This document shows positions 35,356-47,724 of a stretch of 64,000 nt of DNA, in pieces (within the stretch, counting starts at the first letter, position 1; every line of letters starts with the position of its first letter). The DNA comes from JAVKFY01 sp040223615 (GTDB lineage Bacteria; Pseudomonadota; Alphaproteobacteria; GCA-2731375): assembly GCA_040223615.1 (NCBI GenBank), contig JAVKFY010000064.1, forward strand, positions 18,930-82,929. Direction: 5' to 3'. The position numbers and the translations under genes were made by a program. The notes beneath the pieces were generated by a model. It worked only from the letters and a program-made list of their open reading frames with translations, was not told the DNA's origin and searched no databases.

Positions 35356-36483
35356 CTAGACGCGATAGACGGGCCGGCCGGCGACGACGGTGGCGGTGAC
35401 GGCGGCCGGCGCGGTCTCGTCGATGACGATCAGGTCGGCGCGCTGGCCGATTTCGATGGTGCCTCGGTCGTCGAGCCCGGCGGCGGTCGCCGGGTTGGCG
35501 CTGACCAGCGGCCACACCTTTTCCCAGGCCATGCCGCGCTCGTTCACCAGCCGGAAGGCGGCGGCGAGCAGCGCCGGGTAGTAGTAGTCCGAGGCCAGGA
35601 TCGTGCAGAGATCGGCCTCGCTGGCGTCGGCCGCGTTCATCGCCCCGATATGGCTGCCGCCGCGCACCACGTTCGGCGCGCCGAGCACGACATGCTCACC
35701 GGCCTGGCGGGCGTCGGTCGCGGTCTCGGCGTTCATCGGAAACTCGGCGATGGTGGCGCCAAGCGCCCGAAAATCCTGGCGCATCTGCGGCGTCATGTCG
35801 TCGTGGCTGAGCATCGACACGCCGGCCTCGCGAGCGCTGGCGGCGACGCCGGCGACGGCGCCCGGCACATCGTTCTGCCTGGCCCAGACGCTGTCGAGCA
35901 ACGCCTTGTAGTCGTCGACCGACAGGCCGGCGCGTTCGGCGTTGTGGCTCACCTTGTCGGCCCGGCGCATCGACATGGCGTTCTGCGTGGTGTGGTCGTT
36001 GAAGGCCAGCAACGGCTTGTGCGCGTCGCCCAGCCATTCCTCAACCCGTTCGATCGCGTGCAGCGCGAAGGTCTCCCAGCGAATGTGCAACCGGTTGTCG
36101 ACCGTCAGGCGCGGCTGCATCTCGGCCAGTGCGGCGACGAACTCGACGCCGTTGTCGAGGCAGCGCAGCCCCGGCTCCCACGACAGGGTCAGGCCATGAA
36201 AGGCGGTGGTGATGCCGTTGGCGGCGAGCTGGCGGTCGGTCTCGGCCAGCGCCAGCGGCAGCGGGAAGAAGGTCTTGGCGCGTGGCATCCATTGCCGCTC
36301 GAACGCGTCGCCGTGGATGTCGACGATGCCGGGCGCGACCAGCCGGCCACCGGCGTCGATCACCTCGCGCGCGCCGACATCGCCGCCAAGCACCGTGATC
36401 CGCCCGTCGTCGCAGATCACTTCCGTGTCCGTCACACCGTCGGGCAGCAGCACCCGGCCGTTGACGATCGCCAATCCCGTCAT
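35356..36483 (-). CDS. phnM: PhnM-like amidohydrolase (RPnTP hydrolase family)
   Basis: A 375-residue amidohydrolase resembling PhnM, which hydrolyses ribose 1-methylphosphonate 5-triphosphate in the C-P lyase pathway. Visible: APGIVDIHGDAFERQWMPR (metal site), LSHDDMT, HNAERAG, and the family-specific VVLGAPNVVRGGSHIGAMNAAD and LASDYYYPALL. Starts at ATG 36483; GTG 36489 and TTG 36492 are alternatives. It lies 10 nt after the SDR and 100 nt before the receptor gene. None of phnGHIJKL is present here, so it may have another substrate. Confidence 0.82.
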   Translation of the reverse strand: MTGLAIVNGRVLLPDGVTDTEVICDDGRITVLGGDVGAREVIDAGGRLVAPGIVDIHGDAFERQWMPRAKTFFPLPLALAETDRQLAANGITTAFHGLTLSWEPGLRCLDNGVEFVAALAEMQPRLTVDNRLHIRWETFALHAIERVEEWLGDAHKPLLAFNDHTTQNAMSMRRADKVSHNAERAGLSVDDYKALLDSVWARQNDVPGAVAGVAASAREAGVSMLSHDDMTPQMRQDFRALGATIAEFPMNAETATDARQAGEHVVLGAPNVVRGGSHIGAMNAADASEADLCTILASDYYYPALLAAAFRLVNERGMAWEKVWPLVSANPATAAGLDDRGTIEIGQRADLIVIDETAPAAVTATVVAGRPVYRV

Positions 36484-36493
36484 CGTCACCAAC

Positions 36494-37255
36494 TCACATC
36501 AAACTTTGACCATCGTCGACGGCCAGGATCGTGCCGGTCATGAAGTCCGACCCCGGCCCGCAGAGCAACATCAGGCTGGCGTCAAGGTCGGCCGGCACGC
36601 CGACCCGCCGGCGCGGGAACTTGCGCACGAAGGCCTGGCCGGCCTCCGTCTGCCAGTGATCGGCGTTCATCTCGGTCTCGACATAGCCCGGACAGAGCGC
36701 GTTCACCTGAATCCCGTAGCGCGCCCATTCTAGCGCCAACGCCTTGGTCATTTGTGTGACGGCGGCCTTGGTCATGGCGTAGAGCGACAGTTGCGGGATT
36801 ACTTTCAGCGCCAGCAGCGAGGCAAGATTCACGATCTTGCCGCCCTCGCCGCGCTCGATCATCCGCCGGCCGATGGCCTGGGCGCAGAACCAGGTGCCCT
36901 TCAGGTTGGTGTCGACCACGAAGTCGTAGTCCTCGGCGGTCATCTGCTGCGCCGGCTTCTGCACCGTCACGCCGGCATTGTTGACCAGGATGCCAAGCGG
37001 CCCGATCGCCGCCTCGGCCGCCGCGACCGCCGGGTCGATGGCGTCCGCGTCGCGCACGTCCAGTTCGCAAGCATGGGCGCGACGGCCCAGCGCCTCGATT
37101 TCCGCCGCCAGGTCGGCGACCCGGTCGGCGCGCCGCGCGCTGACCGCCACGTCGGCGCCCGCGCGAGCCAGGGTCAGCGCGAAATGCCGGCCCAGGCCGG
37201 TCGAGGCGCCGGTGACAAACGCGGCGCGTCCGGCCAGCAATCCGGCCTCGGTCAT
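36494..37255 (-). CDS. SDR family oxidoreductase
   Basis: A classical short-chain dehydrogenase of 253 residues with VTGASTGLGRHFA, VNNAGVTVQKP, catalytic Ser in NLASLLALKV, YAMTKAAVTQMTKALALEW (Tyr-x3-Lys) and NALCPGYVETEM. SARRADR after beta-2 suggests NADP preference. ATG at 37255 follows GGAGGAAGA. First gene of the operon with the PhnM-like hydrolase and the ABC importer; the substrate is unknown. Confidence 0.92.
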   Translation of the reverse strand: MTEAGLLAGRAAFVTGASTGLGRHFALTLARAGADVAVSARRADRVADLAAEIEALGRRAHACELDVRDADAIDPAVAAAEAAIGPLGILVNNAGVTVQKPAQQMTAEDYDFVVDTNLKGTWFCAQAIGRRMIERGEGGKIVNLASLLALKVIPQLSLYAMTKAAVTQMTKALALEWARYGIQVNALCPGYVETEMNADHWQTEAGQAFVRKFPRRRVGVPADLDASLMLLCGPGSDFMTGTILAVDDGQSLM

Positions 37256-37411
37256 TTGGTCTTCCTCCAGTCCCGAAATCCGCCGATTGTTGCAACTTGG
37301 TCGCACAAGCCGGCTGCGATATGGTGCGACGCCAATGACGCGAAAACAACCGAGCCAGCCTGTGGCCAGCCGTATAGTTCCCGTTTACCGGGACTTGCTA
37401 TAAATCGTTCC

Positions 37412-38707
37412 ATGACAACCCCAGCGCGCATCATCCTGCTCGATGACGATCCCGCCAACGCCGAGTCGCTGGCGGAAAGCCTCATGGCCCGTGGTTATGA
37501 GGTCACCGTCGCTGCTGGCCGCGAAGCCGCCGTCGACATGGCGCAGGCCGGCAAGGTCACCGTGATGGTGATCGACGGCAGCGCCGTGGAAGACCAGGTG
37601 TTCTTGGAGGCGCTGCGGCAATGCGGCGCCGGCGAGACCTTGCCGGTGGTCCTCGTCGGTGTCGGCGGCGACATGCTGCCCGACGCGTCGGCGGTATCGT
37701 ACCTGCCCCGGCCCTACGCGTTCCTCGATCTGCTGGGCCGGCTGCGCATCCTGTGCCGGCTGGCGACGATGCGCGACGAGATCCTGCGGCGTACGGAAAC
37801 CGCGCGCAGCTATGGCGTCGGTCAAGGTCCGCAGATCTCGATGCCGAACGAGATTGCCGATGCCGAGGTGCTGTTGATTCGCGGCGATGCCAACCTGGCG
37901 GCGCAGGCCGAGGCGGCGCTTGGCACGATCGGCAAGGTCACCGTCGTGGAGTCGATCGAGCAGGCCCAGAACGTGCTGGACAAGCGACGGCTCGATGCCG
38001 TGATCGGTGCCGGCGGCGTCGCCGACGACTTCATGACCTTCAGCGCCGATGCCCGGGCCAACCCGCGGCTCTACAATCTGCCGATCCTGATGCTGGACGA
38101 CATTGCCGACCTTGAGCGCCCCTTCCGGCACGGCGTGTCGGAAGTCGTGGCGCCGCGCGCGGCCGGCAACGAGCTGGCGTTCCGCACCGCCGCCCTGGTG
38201 CGCCAGCAGCGCTACCGCTTCGCGATGCAGGAGCAGTATCGCGAAGCGCGCCATTTCGCGACGTCGGACAGCCTGACTGGGCTCTACAATCACGGCTTCC
38301 TGCACGCACACCTGTCCAAGCGGATCGACGACGCGCGGATGCGCGGGCGCACGCTGTCGGTCGGCTATTTCGATATCTTCCACATGGCGGTGCTGAACGA
38401 GTCGCTGGGCTACATCGGCGGCGACTTCGTGATCCGCCAGGTCGGCGAAATGATCGGCAACCTGGTGCGCGCGGAAGACCTGCCGGCGCGCTATGGCGGC
38501 GACGATTTCTGCGTCGTGCTGCCCGATACCACCTACCAGGACGGGCTGCACGTGCTGCAGCGTATCGCCGGGGTGATCAACTTCACCGACTTCTCGGTGC
38601 CACGGGTGAACGATCCGGTCTCGGTGAACCTGAATGCCGGTTGTGCCACGCTGGACAACGACGACACCGTGGAGTCGTTGATCGCGCGGGCCCGTTCGCA
38701 GATATAG
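37412..38707 (+). CDS. PleD-like response regulator with GGDDF diguanylate-cyclase domain
   Basis: A 431-residue protein with the layout receiver (1-120), receiver-like (about 145-265) and GGDEF domain (about 275-431), as in PleD. The first receiver has IILLDDDPAN and an Asp in VMVIDGSA; the second (AEVLLIRGDANL) lacks the acidic pocket. The cyclase signature is GGDDF (362-366) instead of GGDEF/GGEEF; the product-inhibition site RAED is in register nine residues before it (R353). Metal and guanine ligands D, N and D (FDIFHMAVLNESLGYIGGD) align with PleD. A palindrome GTTCCCGTTTACCGGGAC lies at 37377-37394, just before the ATG at 37412. Activity is likely but not certain. Confidence 0.88.
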   Translation: MTTPARIILLDDDPANAESLAESLMARGYEVTVAAGREAAVDMAQAGKVTVMVIDGSAVEDQVFLEALRQCGAGETLPVVLVGVGGDMLPDASAVSYLPRPYAFLDLLGRLRILCRLATMRDEILRRTETARSYGVGQGPQISMPNEIADAEVLLIRGDANLAAQAEAALGTIGKVTVVESIEQAQNVLDKRRLDAVIGAGGVADDFMTFSADARANPRLYNLPILMLDDIADLERPFRHGVSEVVAPRAAGNELAFRTAALVRQQRYRFAMQEQYREARHFATSDSLTGLYNHGFLHAHLSKRIDDARMRGRTLSVGYFDIFHMAVLNESLGYIGGDFVIRQVGEMIGNLVRAEDLPARYGGDDFCVVLPDTTYQDGLHVLQRIAGVINFTDFSVPRVNDPVSVNLNAGCATLDNDDTVESLIARARSQI

Positions 38708-39369
38708 TTGATGGAACCAGCAGGCACCGCCGGCATGATCCATATCGATATCGTCTCCGACACCGTGTGTCCGTGGTGCTACATCGGCAAGCGCCGGCTG
38801 GAGAAAGCGATCGCCGAGCGGCCGCTCTACCGGTACCAGACCTCGTGGCGACCGTTTCAGCTCAACCCCGACCTGCCGGTCGGCGGCATGACGCGCGACG
38901 ACTACCTGCACGCCAAGTTCGGCGGCACCGACCGGGCCTCGCGGGTCTACAGCGCGGTGCTGCAGGCCGGGCGCGAGGAGGCGCTCAACTTCAATTTCGC
39001 CGCCATCCGGCGCCAGCCGAATACGTTCGACACGCACCGCCTGGTGCGCTGGGCCGCCTCGATCGGCGTGCAGGACAAGGTGGTCGAGCGACTGTTCCAC
39101 CGCTACTTCATCGACGGCGTCGACATCAGCGCACAGGACGAACTGCTCCGGGTCGCCGGGGACTGCGGCATGGATGCCGACCTGGTCGCCGACCTGTTCG
39201 GTGCCGATGCCGATGTTGAGCTGGTGCGCGAGGAAGAGACCGTGGCCCGCAAGATGGGCATCAACGGCGTCCCCTGCTTCATCATCAACGGCAAGTACGC
39301 GGTGTCCGGCGCCCAGGACCCGACCGTCCTGGTGCACGTCTTCGATCTGACCAGCGGCGCGGATGCGGC

Positions 39370-42848
<3,479 letters not shown>

Positions 42849-42852
<4 letters not shown>

Positions 42853-43121
42853 CGGCTGGTTTTTTCGAAGTCGTAGCTGAGGATCATCGCCATGACGTCA
42901 TTGTCGAGCTCCGGCGGCACCGGCTCGCGTCGCGACAGCCAGCCATAGATGTCGGTCTCGTCGCGCTCCAGGATCACTTCGTAGCGGTCGAGCTGCGCTT
43001 CGCTGAGCGTGGCCAGGTGCGCGTCGGCGAAGGCGCCGATGAACAGGTCCAGCTCCTTGGTGCCCCGGTGCCAGCTCCGGTACAGCAGCCGCTTGCGTCG
43101 GATGTCGAGGTTATCGTTCAT
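42849..43121 (-). CDS. sdhE: FAD assembly factor SdhE
   Basis: SdhE (SDHAF2/YgfY) helps attach FAD to succinate dehydrogenase subunit A. The 90-residue protein has RRKRLLYRSWHRGTKELDLFIGAF, containing the conserved RGxxE, and the Tyr/Asp-rich VILERDETDIYGWLSR. It overlaps mfd by four bases and diverges from recG across 76 bp. This sdhE-mfd/recG grouping is common in alphaproteobacteria. Confidence 0.94.
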
Positions 43122-43197
43122 GACTTCCGTATAGCGCGCGCGACGGCGGCTTGTCAGCGCCGACTTGCGTCCCTTGGCCTGCTATGAATCCAAAGTC

Positions 43198-45282
43198 ATG
43201 CGCCCGGAGATACTCAACCCACTGTTCCGCCCGGTCACCGGCCTGAAAGGGGTCGGGCCGCGCACCGCGACCCTGGTGGAGCGGGTCGCCGGGCCGATGC
43301 TGGTCGATCTGGTGTGGCACCTGCCGACCGGACGCATCGACCGGCGGCTGGCGCCGTCGATCCGTGCTGCGCCGGAGGACATGACCTGCACCCTGAAGGT
43401 GAGCGTCGTGCAGCATCAGAAGCCGGCGACCCGGCGCCTGCCCTACCGCGTGGTCTGCGCCGACGACAGCGGCTCGATCGACCTGGTGTTCTTCAACGCC
43501 AAGGAGGACTACCTGCGTCGCGTGCTGCCCGACGGCGAGATCCGGCTGGTCAGCGGCCGGGTTCAGAGCTTCCGCGACCGGCTGCAGATGACGCACCCCG
43601 ACTACATCCTGGCCGAGACCGAGCTGGCCGAGTTGCCGCCCTACGAACCGGTCTATCCGCTGACCGAGGGCCTGACGCCGCGCGTGCTGCGCCGCGCCAT
43701 CGACCAGGCGGTGGCGTCGGCGCCGGAATTGCCGGAATGGCAGGACGCGGCATGGCTGGCGAAGCATGCCTGGACCGGCTGGCTGGAAGCGCTGAACACG
43801 GCGCACCGGCCGGAGACCGAGGCGGCGCTGCTGCCGGAAGCACCGGCCCGGATGCGGCTGGCCTATGACGAACTGCTGGCCAACCAACTGGCGCTGGCGC
43901 TGATCCGGCAGCACATGCGCAAGCGCGGCGGCCGCTCGCTGGTCGGCGACGGCCGGCTGCGCGACAAGCTGCGTGGGAAACTCCCGTTCTCGCTCACCGC
44001 CGGGCAGGATCAGGCGATCGACGAGATCCTGGCCGACATGGCCGCCCCGGCCCGCATGCTGCGCCTGATGCAGGGCGACGTCGGCAGCGGCAAGACCGTG
44101 GTGGCGCTGTTCGCCATGCTGGCCGCCGTGGAGAGCGGGACACAGGCCGCGCTGATGGCACCGACGGAAATCCTGGCACGCCAGCATTTCGCCAATCTGG
44201 CGCCGCTCTGTGCCGCAGCCGGGATCAAGGTCGACCTGGTGCTCGGCGCGCAGCGCGGCAGCGCCCGGGCCGCCGCCCGCGACGGGCTGGCCAGCGGACG
44301 CACCGACATCGCCATCGGCACGCATGCGCTGCTGCAGGCCGACCTGGCGTTCCGCGACCTGGGGCTGGCAGTGGTCGACGAGCAGCACCGGTTCGGCGTG
44401 CACCAGCGGCTGAACCTGTCCGGCAAGGGCGACGCGGTCGACGTGCTGGTGATGACCGCGACGCCGATCCCGCGCACGCTGGCGCTGACCGCCTATGGCG
44501 ACATGGACGTCTCGATCCTGCGCGAGAAGCAGCCCGGCCGGGCGCCGGTCGATACCCGCGTGGTGCCGCTGGCGCGGCTGGAGGACGTGGTCGGCGCCAT
44601 CGGCCGGCGGCTGGACGACGGCGACCGGGTCTACTGGGTCTGTCCGCTGGTCGAGGAATCAGAAACCCAGGATCTGTCCGCCGCCGAGGAGCGCCACGCC
44701 ACGCTGGCCCGGCTGTTCGGCGCGGAACGCGTCGGCCTGCTGCACGGGCGGCTGTCGTCGCAGGCCAAGGACGACGCGATGACCGCCTTCGCCGAGGGGC
44801 GGACGCGGCTGCTGGTCGCCACCACGGTGATCGAAGTCGGGGTCGACGTGCCGGAAGCGACGGTGATGGTGATCGAGCATGCCGAACGCTTCGGCCTGGC
44901 CCAGTTGCACCAGCTTCGCGGCCGGATCGGGCGCGGCGGCCGGGCCGGCACCTGCCTGCTGCTGCGCGGCGAGGACCTGACCGAGACCGCGCGGGCGCGG
45001 CTGGAGGTGCTGCGGCGGACCGAGGACGGGTTCGAGATCGCCGAGACCGACCTGGACCTGCGCGGCACCGGCGAACTGCTGGGCACGCGGCAAAGCGGCC
45101 TGCCCGCCTTCCGCGTCGCCGACCTGGCCGCCCATCGCGAACTGCTGGCCGTGGCCGCCGACGACGCCCGGCTGGTGCTGCACCAGGACGAAAAGCTCAG
45201 CAGCCCGCGCGGCCAGGCGCTGCGTGTGCTGCTCTACCTGTTCCAGCGCGACGCGGCGATCAGGTACCTGGAGTCGGGTTAG
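43198..45282 (+). CDS. recG: ATP-dependent DNA helicase RecG
   Basis: RecG remodels stalled forks and Holliday junctions. The 694-residue protein shows the N-terminal wedge/OB domain (TGLKGVGPRTATLVERV, CTLKVSVVQH, VSGRVQSFRDRLQMTHPDYI), helicase motifs GDVGSGKTVVAL, AVVDEQHRFGVHQR, MTATPIPRTLALT, and the C-terminal LHQLRGRIGRGGRAGTCLL plus DLDLRGTGELLGTRQSG. ATG at 43198; 11 in-frame codons upstream are not needed. Its TAG stop shares TTAG with the convergent DUF502 gene. Confidence 0.97.
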   Translation: MRPEILNPLFRPVTGLKGVGPRTATLVERVAGPMLVDLVWHLPTGRIDRRLAPSIRAAPEDMTCTLKVSVVQHQKPATRRLPYRVVCADDSGSIDLVFFNAKEDYLRRVLPDGEIRLVSGRVQSFRDRLQMTHPDYILAETELAELPPYEPVYPLTEGLTPRVLRRAIDQAVASAPELPEWQDAAWLAKHAWTGWLEALNTAHRPETEAALLPEAPARMRLAYDELLANQLALALIRQHMRKRGGRSLVGDGRLRDKLRGKLPFSLTAGQDQAIDEILADMAAPARMLRLMQGDVGSGKTVVALFAMLAAVESGTQAALMAPTEILARQHFANLAPLCAAAGIKVDLVLGAQRGSARAAARDGLASGRTDIAIGTHALLQADLAFRDLGLAVVDEQHRFGVHQRLNLSGKGDAVDVLVMTATPIPRTLALTAYGDMDVSILREKQPGRAPVDTRVVPLARLEDVVGAIGRRLDDGDRVYWVCPLVEESETQDLSAAEERHATLARLFGAERVGLLHGRLSSQAKDDAMTAFAEGRTRLLVATTVIEVGVDVPEATVMVIEHAERFGLAQLHQLRGRIGRGGRAGTCLLLRGEDLTETARARLEVLRRTEDGFEIAETDLDLRGTGELLGTRQSGLPAFRVADLAAHRELLAVAADDARLVLHQDEKLSSPRGQALRVLLYLFQRDAAIRYLESG

Positions 45283-46016
45283 CGGCCCTTGCCGCCGGCG
45301 GCGATCGGGCCGGTGTCGTTGGCGGCCGCGGCGGCCGGGTCCGGCGGGGTGATGACGCCGGCGGAGATGATCAGCTTGGCCGCCTCCTCCACCGACATGT
45401 CGAGGAAGATGCAGTCCTTGCGCGGCACGAACAGCAGGAAGCCCGAAGTCGGATTCGGCGTCGTCGGGATGAAGATGCTGACCAGTTCGTCCGGCAGGCG
45501 CCGGGTCAGTTCGCCCTCGGTGTTCGCGGTGACGAAGGCCAGCGCCCAGATGCCCTCGCGCGGATACTGGACCAGCACGACGTCCTTGAACGAGCGTGAC
45601 GAACTCTTAAGTACTGTCTCAAGAATTTGCTTTAATGCACTGTAAACAGTGCGAACAATCGGCATCTGATTGACCAGCCGCTCGCCGAACGCCAGGATCG
45701 TGCGGCCGAACAGGTTGGCGGTAATGAAGCCGATGAAGGTCAGGAAGATGACCACCACCACCAGCCCCAGCCCCGGCACCGAAAACGGCAGATAGGTCTC
45801 CGGGTTGTACTTGTGCGGGATCAGCGGCGTGATGGTGTCGTCGACCCAGGCGACGAACACCCAGGCCAGGTAGATGGTGATCGCGATCGGCGCGGTGACC
45901 ACGATGCCGGTCAGGAACCAGTTGCGTAGCCGGGTAACCGGGCCGGATTTCACCGGCACGATGATCGGCGGCAGTTTCGGTTCGGCCTCGTTGTCGCGCG
46001 TATCGCTCATGTCCAT
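45279..46016 (-). CDS. DUF502 family inner-membrane protein
   Basis: A 245-residue DUF502 protein of unknown function. Two membrane helices are visible (WFLTGIVVTAPIAITIYLAWVFV and VPGLGLVVVVIFLTFIGFI), joined by a short loop, followed by the conserved LVNQMPIVRTVYSALKQI and a soluble C-terminal domain with PTTPNPTSGFLLFVP and MSVEEAAKLIISAGV. Start at ATG 46016 or 46010. It commonly neighbours recG in alphaproteobacteria, as here. Codons for residues around VRTVYSALKQILETVLKSSS are AT-rich and rare, unlike the rest of the gene (see 45601-45663). Confidence 0.9.
   Translation of the reverse strand: MDMSDTRDNEAEPKLPPIIVPVKSGPVTRLRNWFLTGIVVTAPIAITIYLAWVFVAWVDDTITPLIPHKYNPETYLPFSVPGLGLVVVVIFLTFIGFITANLFGRTILAFGERLVNQMPIVRTVYSALKQILETVLKSSSRSFKDVVLVQYPREGIWALAFVTANTEGELTRRLPDELVSIFIPTTPNPTSGFLLFVPRKDCIFLDMSVEEAAKLIISAGVITPPDPAAAAANDTGPIAAGGKGR
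45601..45663 (-). other. AT-rich rare-codon patch with 16-bp palindrome inside DUF502 gene
   Basis: About 21 consecutive codons use ATT, GTT, ACT, AGT, GCA, TTA, CTT, ACA and GTA, almost absent elsewhere in this GC-rich gene. Within it GCACTGT-AA-ACAGTGC (45637-45652) forms a palindrome with 7-bp arms. The protein sequence is normal for the family, so the base choice itself seems to be kept for some reason. Confidence 0.65.
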
Positions 46017-46122
46017 GTTTCCAACGCCAGGCCCGTCGCATCGCGACACGTGCACCATCCTGGCAACGCCGGCGACGCAGAATTGATCCTGTCCGCTCGC
46101 TCGGCTGCCCTATCTTAACGGC

Positions 46123-47214
46123 ATGAACGACACTCGCACATCGTCTTTTCGCACCCGCAGCGAAGATCGTGCTGCGCCGCCGCGCCTGGCCGCCCTGGCC
46201 ACGGCGGTACCGGACCACGTGCTGCATCAGGACAAAGTGGCCACCGAAGCCGCCAGTTTCTTCGGCAAATCCTTCGGCGCGTTCGATCGTCTGGCGCCGG
46301 TCTACCGCAATGCCGAGATCGAAACCCGCTATTCCTGCGTCCCGATCGACTGGTACACCGCCGACACCGGATTCAAGGCGCGCAACGACCTGTTCCTGGT
46401 AAACGCCGTGGAACTGCTAAGTCGCGCCGCCGAGCAGGCAATCGCCGAGGCCGGACTGGCACCGGCCGATATCGACATGGTGGTCACGGTCTCCTCCACC
46501 GGGATCGCCACGCCGTCGCTAGACGCGCTGCTGATGCAGCGGCTGGCGCTGCGCGCGGATGCGATGCGCCTGCCGGTCTTCGGGCTGGGTTGCGCCGGCG
46601 GGGTGATGGGCCTGGGCCGGGCCGGCGCGATGGCGCAAGCGATGCCCGGCAAGCGCATCCTGCTGCTGGTGGTCGAACTGTGCGGCCTCACCTTCCGCGC
46701 CAACGACCGTTCCAAGAGCAACGTCATCGCCACCGCGCTGTTCGGCGACGGCGCCGCGGCAGCGGTGATCTCGACCGCCGGCGACGGTCCGGCGCTCACC
46801 GGCTGGGGCGAGCACCTGTGGCGCGACACGCTCGACATCATGGGCTGGGACGTGCGCGACGACGGCCTGGCGGTGGTGTTCAGCCGCGACATTCCCCACT
46901 ACGTGCGCGAGAACATGCGCGCCCCGATCGTCGACTTCCTGGCGCAGCACGACCTGAGGCTGGCGGATATCGACCGCTTCGTCTGCCACCCCGGCGGCGC
47001 CAAGGTGCTGGACGCCCTGGAGGAAATCTTCGAGCGGCCGGCCGGGGACCTCGCCGAGAGCCGGGACACCTTGCGGCACTACGGCAACATGTCGGCGGTG
47101 ACGGTGCTGTTCGTCTTGCGCGAGGCGATGGCGCGCGCAAAGGCCGACGAGACCTGGCTGCTGACCAGCCTTGGCCCCGGATTCAGCGCCGCGTTCGCGC
47201 TGATGGAAAGCTAG
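46123..47214 (+). CDS. Type III polyketide synthase (chalcone/stilbene synthase family)
   Basis: A 363-residue homodimeric ketosynthase that extends an acyl-CoA with malonyl-CoA and cyclises the product to pyrones or resorcinols. The catalytic triad is visible: Cys in FGLGCAGGVMGL, His in FVCHPGGAKVLDAL and Asn in YGNMSAVTVLFVL. TVSSTGIATPSLDALL and NVIATALFGDGAAA are typical. The stop codon abuts the ATG of an ICMT-like methyltransferase, and a Sel1 gene follows. This resembles the bacterial BpsA-BpsB or SrsA-SrsB type pairs, which make alkylpyrones or alkylresorcinols and their methyl ethers. Confidence 0.93.
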   Translation: MNDTRTSSFRTRSEDRAAPPRLAALATAVPDHVLHQDKVATEAASFFGKSFGAFDRLAPVYRNAEIETRYSCVPIDWYTADTGFKARNDLFLVNAVELLSRAAEQAIAEAGLAPADIDMVVTVSSTGIATPSLDALLMQRLALRADAMRLPVFGLGCAGGVMGLGRAGAMAQAMPGKRILLLVVELCGLTFRANDRSKSNVIATALFGDGAAAAVISTAGDGPALTGWGEHLWRDTLDIMGWDVRDDGLAVVFSRDIPHYVRENMRAPIVDFLAQHDLRLADIDRFVCHPGGAKVLDALEEIFERPAGDLAESRDTLRHYGNMSAVTVLFVLREAMARAKADETWLLTSLGPGFSAAFALMES

Positions 47215-47715
47215 ATGCTGCTTTACGCCGTCCTCGGCCTGGTGGCGCTGCAACGGCTGGCCGAACTGGCCTGGTCGCGGCGCAACGAGCGCGCATTGCG
47301 GGCGGAGGGCGCGGTCGAGCATGGACGCGGCCACTACCCGCTGTTCGTCATCCTGCACGGCTGCTGGCTGGCGGCGATGGCGCTGTTCATATCGCCCGAG
47401 GCGCCGGCGGCGTGGAACTGGCTGGGGCTGTTCGTCGTGATGCAGGCCGCGCGGGTCTGGACGGTGGCCAGCCTCGGACGCTACTGGACCACGCGGGTGA
47501 TCACCCTGCCCGGCGAACCGCTGGTGCACCGCGGCCCCTACCGCTTCTTGCGGCACCCGAACTACCTGATCGTCTCGGTGGAGATCGCGACCCTGCCGAT
47601 CGCGTTCGGCGCCTGGCAGATCGCGGCGATCTTCACCGTCCTCAACCTGGCGTTGCTCTGGCATCGCATCCAGGTCGAAGAAGCGGCACTGGCCGAACGG
47701 CGCGCCTTGGGCTAA
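47215..47715 (+). CDS. Isoprenylcysteine carboxyl methyltransferase (ICMT) family protein
   Basis: A 166-residue integral-membrane methyltransferase with four to five helices. The SAM-binding half shows ARVWTVASLGRYWTTRVI, the HRGPYRFLRHPNYLIV motif and the C-terminal RIQVEEAAL. In bacteria these enzymes often sit next to a type III PKS and O-methylate its lipid product. The gene starts directly at the PKS stop with no gap, so the two are translationally coupled, which supports a joint product. Confidence 0.9.
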   Translation: MLLYAVLGLVALQRLAELAWSRRNERALRAEGAVEHGRGHYPLFVILHGCWLAAMALFISPEAPAAWNWLGLFVVMQAARVWTVASLGRYWTTRVITLPGEPLVHRGPYRFLRHPNYLIVSVEIATLPIAFGAWQIAAIFTVLNLALLWHRIQVEEAALAERRALG

Positions 47716-47724
47716 ATCTGGAGC

